Source of the DNA: an uncultured Eubacteriales bacterium
Lineage (GTDB): Bacteria; Bacillota; Clostridia; Oscillospirales; Ruminococcaceae
DNA: 6,062 nt
Direction: 5' to 3'
Assembly (NCBI GenBank): GCA_900318545.1
Contig: ONLC01000136.1
Span: 1-6,062, forward strand
Position 1 is the first letter of the stretch; each line of letters begins with the position of its first letter. This document shows positions 1-4,803 of this stretch, piece after piece. The position numbers were made by a program, and so were the translations under genes. The notes beneath the pieces were generated by a model. The model was not told the DNA's origin, ran no database searches, and saw only the letters and a list, made by a program, of their open reading frames with translations.

Positions 1-80
1 CAGTGGGGCAAAGGGGCGAAGCCCCCCTCTCCCCCACCGCCCGAGGCGGTGACGAGCGAAGCCGAGGAACACGCCGAGGG
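1..80. repeat. GC-rich segment with adjacent short hairpins
   Basis: By direct count 59 of 80 bases are G or C (about 74%), far above the neighbouring DNA. Two compact inverted repeats are present: GGGGC/GCCCC around a GAA loop (13-17 and 21-25) and CACCGCC/GGCGGTG around CGA (35-41 and 45-51). The heptamer GCCGAGG occurs twice (61-67 and 73-79). The minus strand carries runs of five and six G. The composition jump and the hairpins suggest a small dispersed palindromic intergenic element, or a structure ending argS transcription; on the minus strand the GGGGC-TTC-GCCCC hairpin is followed by only three T. No family is assigned, and the element may continue beyond base 1. Confidence 0.4.
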
Positions 81-197
81 CTGATTCTGCACTATTTTTG
101 AGTTTATCTCGGTTATCGTACCCGGAATATAAATGTATGAGAGAGCACTGTCCGAGCCAAAGGCGTTACTTCCTATAGCTTCAACACCCTCGGACAT
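1..197 (-). pseudogene. Leucine-rich-repeat (LRR_5/BspA-like) protein fragment, runs off the window
   Basis: Reading from an ATG at 195-197 towards base 1, the frame stays open for 65 residues to the edge. The first 32 or so residues fit the BspA-type LRR pattern: VEAIGSNAF, then LSYIYIPGTITEI. They align residue for residue with residues 113-144 of the dockerin LRR protein in this window (VTTVNAYAF, then LSNVSIPSSVNEI). There is no signal peptide and no convincing Shine-Dalgarno site; the ATG lies six bases past the argS stop and in the same frame. From about base 92 down, the translation loses the LRR pattern and becomes Ser/Ala/Gly-rich, where the DNA turns very GC-rich. The simplest reading is a decayed or truncated surface-protein remnant interrupted by another sequence. 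A real short gene coupled to argS translation, or a longer gene beyond the window, is possible. The LRR match is seen; the pseudogene status is inferred. Confidence 0.5.
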
Positions 198-200
198 ACT

Positions 201-1952
201 TTACATAAGCTCAACCGACTCAATACCGAGTATATCAAGATGCTTTTCAAGCACCCTTCTGAGCACTACGCAGGCACGCAGCCATGCATTCTGCTTTGCC
301 CTGTCCTCCTCGGTAAGGATATGATTGTCGTGATAGAACTTCGAGAAGCTCGAAGCCAGCTGATAAGCGTTCTCGCAGACAATGTTCGGAGCTCTCTCCT
401 TGAACGCAAGTGCGTAAGCCTCTCCGCTGAGTGCGATTTTCAAAAGCAGATCACGCTCACTGTCGGTGAATATACCCTCTGCCTCGGTTATGCTCTCCTC
501 ATCGGTCTTTTTGAGGATAGAGTTCACCCTTGCAACCGTGTACAGCAGGAACGAGCCTGTCTTTCCGTCTGCCGCCATAAACTTGTCAAGGTCAAAGATA
601 TAGTCCTTTGCCCTGTGGTTTATAAGATCACCGAACTTGATAGTTGCAACTGCTATTCTGCGTGCAACATCAGCCTTGTCCTCGTCAGCACTGAATTTCG
701 AGTCCTTAACCCTCTCCATAGCCGCCTCATACACTGTATCAAACAGGAGCGAAAGCCTCATAACTCCGCCGTCACGGGTCTTGTAGGGCTTGCCGTCAGC
801 ACCGTTCATAGTTCCGAAGCCGAGGTGCTCAGGCTTGGTCTCACCCAGTATCCCTGCCTTTTCGGCACAGCGGAACACCTGCGTAAAGTGCAGGCTCTGT
901 CTCTGGTCAACAACGTACCAGATTCCCTGCGGAGCAAAGTCCTTCTCACGCTGAACTATGGTAGCAAGGTCTGTAGTTGCATAAATGCTGGAGCCGTCTG
1001 TCTTTCTGACGATTATAGGCGGTATAGTGATCTTGTCATCGTCCCTTGCGACATCGACCACCATAGCACCCTCGCTCTCATACATGAGGTTCTGCTTTTC
1101 AAGCGTTTCCATAAGCTCGGGAACATACTTGTCAGCATCGCTCTCGCCGTACCAGTAGTCAAAGCTTACGTTCAGGCGGTCATAGTTTTTCTTTATATCG
1201 GGGATAGACTTCCTTGTTATCTCACGTCCGAGATACAGGTATCTCTTCTCACCCTTCTGCATACGCACAGTAAGCTCTTTAGCTCTTGCCTTGAAGTCCT
1301 CGTCCTCCTTGCTCTTTCCGCTCGCACAGGGATAGACCTCATTAAGCTCATCGGTTGTGAGGGGCAGCTCTCCTGCCTTTTCGGGGTCAAAATCCTCCTT
1401 GAAGCACTCCCACTCAGGGTGACGCACCTCAAGCTCAGCCATAACAAGACCCATCTGCAAGCCCCAGTCACCAAGGTGAACATCGGCAATAGCAGTTCTG
1501 CCTGTAGCACGAACGAGTCTTTTCAGAGCCTCACCGATAACGGCAGCTCTGAGGTGCCCTATATGCAAGGGCTTAGCTGCATTAGGTCCGCCGTAGTCAA
1601 GCACTATGGTTTCGGGCTTTTCAGCCTGAGGAACTCCGCAGTTATCGTCAGCGTAGACCTCGTTTACGTAGGACAGCAGCAGCTTGTCCGAGATATCAAT
1701 ATTGATAAAGCCTGCACCTGCGAGCTCAGCCTTTGAGAGGTCCGTGTCCTCGGAGAGCACCTTTACTACCTCCTCGGCTATCATTCTCGGAGCCTTGTGA
1801 TAAAGCTTAGCCCCCTGAAAAGCACCGTTGCACTGGAACTGGCAAAGATCCGGTCTGTCAGAAACAGTAACTATAGCAAGCTCCTTTGAATATCCGCATT
1901 TTTCAAACGCCTCTTCAAGCTTAGCCCTCAGAAGCCCTGTAATAGTTTTCAT
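201..1952 (-). CDS. argS: Arginyl-tRNA synthetase (ArgRS, class I)
   Basis: This cytoplasmic enzyme charges tRNA-Arg with arginine using ATP. The 583 residues match the usual full length for bacterial ArgRS. An N-terminal Add-1-type tRNA-binding domain covers about residues 5-90. The Rossmann catalytic core follows, with the signature GGPNAAKPLHIGHLR containing HIGH at 130-133. The core also has the conserved stretch TDGSSIYATTDLA near 318-330 and the DQRQSLHFTQVF segment near 349-360. In place of a canonical KMSKS loop it has GKPYKTRDGG at 387-396, as is normal for many ArgRS. The all-alpha DALR anticodon-binding domain spans about 465-583 and ends in the typical HLDILGIE tail. The ATG start is supported by AAAGGA eight bases upstream. 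The gene has its own promoter with a leader of about 27 nt, too short for a T-box. By family knowledge, ArgRS needs bound tRNA to activate arginine. No damage is seen, and the identification is secure. Confidence 0.97.
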   Translation of the reverse strand: MKTITGLLRAKLEEAFEKCGYSKELAIVTVSDRPDLCQFQCNGAFQGAKLYHKAPRMIAEEVVKVLSEDTDLSKAELAGAGFINIDISDKLLLSYVNEVYADDNCGVPQAEKPETIVLDYGGPNAAKPLHIGHLRAAVIGEALKRLVRATGRTAIADVHLGDWGLQMGLVMAELEVRHPEWECFKEDFDPEKAGELPLTTDELNEVYPCASGKSKEDEDFKARAKELTVRMQKGEKRYLYLGREITRKSIPDIKKNYDRLNVSFDYWYGESDADKYVPELMETLEKQNLMYESEGAMVVDVARDDDKITIPPIIVRKTDGSSIYATTDLATIVQREKDFAPQGIWYVVDQRQSLHFTQVFRCAEKAGILGETKPEHLGFGTMNGADGKPYKTRDGGVMRLSLLFDTVYEAAMERVKDSKFSADEDKADVARRIAVATIKFGDLINHRAKDYIFDLDKFMAADGKTGSFLLYTVARVNSILKKTDEESITEAEGIFTDSERDLLLKIALSGEAYALAFKERAPNIVCENAYQLASSFSKFYHDNHILTEEDRAKQNAWLRACVVLRRVLEKHLDILGIESVELM

Positions 1953-1960
1953 ACTATCTT

Positions 1961-1966
1961 TCCTTT
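1961..1966 (-). promoter_or_regulatory. Ribosome binding site of argS
   Basis: On the minus strand AAAGGA lies eight bases before the ATG at 1950-1952, a normal spacing. It supports this ATG as the start; the adjacent N-terminus (MKTITGLLRAKLEEAF) is also typical of ArgRS. Confidence 0.8.
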
Positions 1967-1985
1967 CAAATTATCATACATGATC

Positions 1986-2014
1986 ATTATAGCATTATTT
2001 AAGCTTCCTGTCAA
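1986..2014 (-). promoter_or_regulatory. Sigma-A promoter of argS, full consensus
   Basis: On the minus strand an exact TTGACA (2009-2014) and an exact TATAAT (1986-1991) are separated by 17 bases, with TGC directly before the -10, which makes an extended -10. Transcription would start near 1979, giving a leader of about 27 nt. That leaves no room for a T-box or another leader regulator, so argS is probably constitutively and strongly expressed. The -35 box lies one base beyond the T-tract of the upstream gene's terminator. Confidence 0.85.
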
Positions 2015-2015
2015 C

Positions 2016-2046
2016 AAAAAGCCCGTGCCTTTTCATGACACGGGCT
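2016..2046 (-). terminator. Rho-independent terminator of the LRR-dockerin gene
   Basis: On the minus strand an 8-bp perfect stem, AGCCCGTG/CACGGGCT (2039-2046 and 2020-2027), with an 11-base loop is followed by a run of five T. It begins 16 bases after the stop codon of the LRR-dockerin gene. On the plus strand the same hairpin has only an A/T-mixed tail, so its direction is clear. It separates the LRR gene from argS. Confidence 0.88.
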
Positions 2047-2062
2047 ATAGTTTGTTATTCTG

Positions 2063-4525
2063 TTACCAGAGCTTCTTTATGTTTATAAGATGTCTTTTAA
2101 TCAGTGTAACATCGTTGAGCTGTACCTTTCCGCTCTTGTCAACGTCAGCTATCCTTGTCTGATAGTCATTAAAGGTAACCATATTTATCAGGCTTCTCTT
2201 AAGGAGCATCAGGTCAGTGGTCGTCAGCTTTCCGTCACTGTCAATGTCACCGTAAAGGTTGAGCTCTGCCTTCGGGTCAGCCGTGAGGTTTCCTCCCTTT
2301 ACTGTAACAGTGTATGATCTTTCAGCGAAGTTCGCACAACCCAGCTGAAGCGTATATGTGCCGTCTGCAAGGCCGTCAGGTACCTGGAAGGTCTTGTTTG
2401 AGGTGTTTACGGTCTTTGTAACCGAGCCCTTAAAGGTAAGTGAAACCGCACTGTTTGCATACTTGGCACTGTCGCCCGATGATGCAGTATTGAGCTTTAT
2501 AGAGTAGGTCGTCTTTGAGGTCGGGTTCGTGTAGTTACCGTTGTAGGTTGCACCGCAGACTGTACACTTATAAACTGTATAGCCCTGAGTTGTAGTTGTG
2601 GGCGGCACCACCTGCACTGCCTTATAGCTGTGAGTTGTCAGCTTTGCGATCTCCTGAGTTTCAACCTTTCCGCATACCGAGCAGGTTCTCTGCTGCGAGC
2701 CTGCCTCCTTGCAGGTAGCCTGCTTGGTGACTGTCCATGCACCGTAGGTATGGTTATTTGTCACAGGGATAGTCTCAGTTTTCAGAACTGTATTGCATAC
2801 TGTGCAGTACTGAGCTCTCCTTCCTGCTGTTTTGCAGGTAGCAGCTGTTACTACCTGCCAGTCGCCTGCCGTATGAGCTGTCTTAGCTATAGTCTGAGTT
2901 TCAACATTTCCGCAGCCCGAGCAGGTTCTCTGCTGAGAGCCCTCCTCCTTGCAGGTAGCCTGCTTGGTGACTGTCCAGTCACCGTAGGTATGAGTATGTG
3001 TTGAACCGCCGTCGATTATCTCAAATTTCAGGCCGTTCTTAGCAGCATAGGAATATGCTGTACTGTTATTGTATCCGTAAAGAAGGAAGTCTTTGTTTTT
3101 CTCGGAATAGTCATCAAAGCCTACGCATCTTGTACCGAGGACTGCATTTGCATTCTTGATAGTGATATCGCCAAGCAGGTAGTCGCCTGTGAAGCAGTCA
3201 TCACCGATAGAAGCTATGCCGTCAGGAAGAGTCACTGTCTTTAATCCCGAGGGAGTTGCATTCGCACTTGTGTAGCAGAACGCAAAGGCTTCCTCGCCAA
3301 GAGTCTGCAGGGTTGAAGGCAGCTTCACCGAGCTGAGCTTTACGCACTTCCTGAAGGCTTTGTCACCGATACCCACAAGTCCCTCCGAGAAGGTAACTGT
3401 GGCAATACCCGAGCAGTTTTCAAAAGCACTGTCCGAGATATACTTAACGCTTGAGGGTACAGACACTGACGTCAGTGAGGTCTGGCTGCTGAACACAGCA
3501 CCCACGCCTGTAACTCCCGAGGGGATAGTGTAGCTGCCCGAGGGGCTGCTCACCTGAAGGAGCCAGCCGCTGTAGACCTTATCGTTTCCGCTGAGGTTAT
3601 TGATAAGCGGTGTACCGTTGAAAGCATTATAGCCAACGCTGCACAGTGTGCTCGGTAATGTGATCGAGGAGATCGCAGTGTTCTCAAAGCTCTGCTTGCC
3701 TATCTTTTTCAGGGCACTCGAAACTGTAACATTTGAAAGGCTTGTGCAGCTGGCGAACAGATTATCCGCAATCACCGTCACCTTGGAAAGGTCAGCTGTT
3801 TTAAGAGATGTACAGCCGTAAAAAGCACCGTCGCCGACATATTCAAGGTCGCCCTGAATAGTTACGCTGCCAAGACCCGTGCAGCTGTCAAAGGCTCTTG
3901 TGCAGATAGTCTTGACGCTTGCAGGCAGTGTAATACTCGATATGCCCTTGCAGCTCTTGAACGCACGGGCAGCAATACCAACAGTGCCCGACTTTATGCT
4001 TGCAGAGCTTATTCCTGTATTTGCCTTAATGATCCAGTTGCCGACATATAAAATATCCGAGGTGTTATTATTAAGTATTCCGCTGTTATAGAAGGAATCC
4101 GAATAAATCTCATTCACCGAGCTTGGTATACTTACATTTGAAAGGTTTGTCATATTATTAAAAGCATAGGCATTTACCGTAGTTACAGTATCGGGGATAG
4201 TGATCGACTGTACTGTAGCAGGGCCGTACAAGTTTGATACAATACCGGTACCGCCGTTTCCTATTGTAGTTACAGTGTAGCCGTCGATAGTTGACGGAAT
4301 AGTGATATTTGCCGACACATTATAAATGCTGTTCAGTCTGATCGTTTTATCTTCCTGCGACAGAACGAGATACTGATAATTTCCGTCAGCTGATTTCACC
4401 GCTGCTGCCTCAACTGTTGTGATGCTGTTTGGCATGACCGACTCAAATATCTCAGGCACAGTTCCTGCACCTGCGATCGTCATAGTCAGAGCCATGATAC
4501 AAGCAGCGATCTTCTTTTTGTTCAT
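2063..4525 (-). CDS. Exported BspA-like leucine-rich-repeat protein with Cys repeats and C-terminal dockerin
   Basis: An 820-residue secreted protein with no recognisable catalytic domain. Order of parts: a signal peptide (KKK at 3-5, hydrophobic core about 6-22, cleavage either near 20 or after the AxA near 40); about 12 LRR_5/BspA-type repeats (about 70-455) with the pattern LxxVxIPxxVxxIGxxAF; an LRR end cap (FLLYGYNNSTAYSYA, near 480-494); four 39-41-residue Cys repeats (about 510-665); a beta-rich module (about 672-745); and a two-loop dockerin (759-820). Two LRR interruptions (about 146-169 and 302-327) share the pattern NN-x(5-7)-YxGxW. LRR-dockerin proteins are known among ruminococcal cellulosome components, where dockerins bind cohesins on scaffoldins or on the cell surface. 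Adhesion or complex scaffolding is the likely role, but this is inferred. The ATG has GGAGGG six bases upstream, its own promoter, and a terminator after the stop. The domain calls are strong; ligand and partner are unknown. Confidence 0.92.
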   Translation of the reverse strand: MNKKKIAACIMALTMTIAGAGTVPEIFESVMPNSITTVEAAAVKSADGNYQYLVLSQEDKTIRLNSIYNVSANITIPSTIDGYTVTTIGNGGTGIVSNLYGPATVQSITIPDTVTTVNAYAFNNMTNLSNVSIPSSVNEIYSDSFYNSGILNNNTSDILYVGNWIIKANTGISSASIKSGTVGIAARAFKSCKGISSITLPASVKTICTRAFDSCTGLGSVTIQGDLEYVGDGAFYGCTSLKTADLSKVTVIADNLFASCTSLSNVTVSSALKKIGKQSFENTAISSITLPSTLCSVGYNAFNGTPLINNLSGNDKVYSGWLLQVSSPSGSYTIPSGVTGVGAVFSSQTSLTSVSVPSSVKYISDSAFENCSGIATVTFSEGLVGIGDKAFRKCVKLSSVKLPSTLQTLGEEAFAFCYTSANATPSGLKTVTLPDGIASIGDDCFTGDYLLGDITIKNANAVLGTRCVGFDDYSEKNKDFLLYGYNNSTAYSYAAKNGLKFEIIDGGSTHTHTYGDWTVTKQATCKEEGSQQRTCSGCGNVETQTIAKTAHTAGDWQVVTAATCKTAGRRAQYCTVCNTVLKTETIPVTNNHTYGAWTVTKQATCKEAGSQQRTCSVCGKVETQEIAKLTTHSYKAVQVVPPTTTTQGYTVYKCTVCGATYNGNYTNPTSKTTYSIKLNTASSGDSAKYANSAVSLTFKGSVTKTVNTSNKTFQVPDGLADGTYTLQLGCANFAERSYTVTVKGGNLTADPKAELNLYGDIDSDGKLTTTDLMLLKRSLINMVTFNDYQTRIADVDKSGKVQLNDVTLIKRHLINIKKLW
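2066..2251 (-). other. Dockerin domain (C-terminal, two calcium loops)
   Basis: Residues 759-820 of the LRR protein form two F-hand motifs. Loop 1 is D760-x-D762-x-D764-G-K-x-T768-x-x-D771, followed by LMLLKRSLI. Loop 2 is D794-x-D796-x-S798-G-K-x-Q802-x-x-D805, followed by VTLIKRHLI. By dockerin knowledge, positions 10-11 and 17-18 of each half govern cohesin recognition: here they are TT and KR in half 1, and LN and KR in half 2. The second loop has Ser at position 5 and Gln at position 9, less standard calcium ligands. The protein ends a few residues after the second helix. Confidence 0.9.
2531..2998 (-). repeat. Four tandem His-Cys3 repeats in the LRR-dockerin protein
   Basis: The units follow the pattern H-x12-C-x9-C-x2-C, seen as HTYGDW, then TVTKQATCKE, then RTCSxCG. 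His and Cys positions are H512/C525/C535/C538, H551/C564/C574/C577 and H592/C605/C615/C618. Unit four keeps H632/C654/C657 but has Thr at 645 where the first Cys belongs. Units one and three are nearly the same DNA: 2654-2752 and 2894-2992 differ at 8 of 99 positions by my count, offset by 240 bases, which suggests duplication of a two-unit block. One His and three Cys per unit could bind a metal or form inter-unit disulfides; neither is shown. Confidence 0.85.
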
Positions 4526-4531
4526 ACTGAT

Positions 4532-4537
4532 CCCTCC
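4532..4537 (-). promoter_or_regulatory. Ribosome binding site of the LRR-dockerin gene
   Basis: GGAGGG on the minus strand, six bases before the ATG at 4523-4525. It fixes the start, and the encoded N-terminus is an obvious signal peptide (MNKKKIAACIMALTM). Confidence 0.88.
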
Positions 4538-4548
4538 GTAATATTCTC

Positions 4549-4568
4549 AGACCGCCCTTCTGCGGTCT
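4549..4568 (-). promoter_or_regulatory. 5'-UTR stem-loop of the LRR-dockerin mRNA
   Basis: A 7-bp perfect stem, AGACCGC/GCGGTCT (4562-4568 and 4549-4555), with a 6-base loop. It lies between the predicted start of transcription (near 4574) and the Shine-Dalgarno site. It begins about 6 nt from the predicted 5' end and leaves the ribosome site free. No T-run follows, so it is not a terminator. A 5' stem this close to the mRNA end is the sort known to slow decay; that role is inferred. Confidence 0.6.
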
Positions 4569-4580
4569 CTCATAAATTTA

Positions 4581-4609
4581 ATTATATCACATCATATAAA
4601 AATTGTCAA
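4581..4609 (-). promoter_or_regulatory. Sigma-A promoter of the LRR-dockerin gene, full consensus
   Basis: On the minus strand an exact TTGACA (4604-4609) and an exact TATAAT (4581-4586) are separated by 17 bases, with TGA before the -10 (extended -10). The start would fall near 4574, for a leader of about 49 nt. The ten bases TTTGTTGACA are shared with the argS promoter. This marks the gene as separate from the surface-protein gene upstream of it. Confidence 0.85.
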
Positions 4610-4644
4610 CAAACTTACATTATTTTGCACTATACAAACTCCAC

Positions 4645-4675
4645 AAAAAAAGAGAAAGAACGCCGAAGCGTTCTT
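4645..4675 (-). terminator. Rho-independent terminator of the wall-anchored protein gene
   Basis: On the minus strand an 8-bp perfect stem, AAGAACGC/GCGTTCTT (4668-4675 and 4656-4663), is closed by a C(TTCG)G tetraloop, the very stable UUCG type. TCTCTTTTTTT follows. It starts about 38 bases after the stop codon at 4714-4716 and precedes the next promoter. Confidence 0.93.
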
Positions 4676-4713
4676 CCCCTTTGTGCTATTATATGGATAG
4701 ATGATTGGCAAAA

Positions 4714-4803
4714 TTACTTCTGCTTCTTCTTAACTATAGCAAGTGCTGCAATAACTGCGATACCGGCTGCCATTGTGCCTGCTGCTGCACCGGTAGACGG
4801 GTT
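4714..4803 (-). other. C-terminal cell-wall sorting signal (NPSTG)
   Basis: NPSTG at 4789-4803 is followed by 24 residues: an Ala/Gly/Ile/Val/Leu-rich hydrophobic stretch with a single Met, then KKKQK at the C-terminus. This is the three-part layout of sortase substrates. The motif has Asn where LPXTG has Leu, so it may be recognised by a sortase with altered specificity. No sortase gene is in the window. Confidence 0.8.

Noticed and set aside
88..101. Shared ATAGTGCA string between this spot and 4627-4634 on the minus strand, as a possible regulatory site.
   Set aside because: Eight bases in A/T-rich intergenic sequence is within chance, and the flanks do not match.
240..1736. A 498-codon open frame on the plus strand inside argS.
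   Set aside because: It lies wholly antisense to a textbook ArgRS, its translation has no recognisable domain, and it exists because in-frame TTA, CTA and TCA codons are scarce in argS.
2531..2998. Regular repeats considered as a CRISPR array.
   Set aside because: They are in-frame protein repeats with conserved His and Cys codons; there are no constant repeats with unique spacers.
4547..4573. Possible 8-codon leader peptide (MRDRRRAV) at the predicted 5' end of the LRR-dockerin mRNA.
   Set aside because: It would be leaderless, is very short, and lies over the hairpin; an ATG here by chance is likely.
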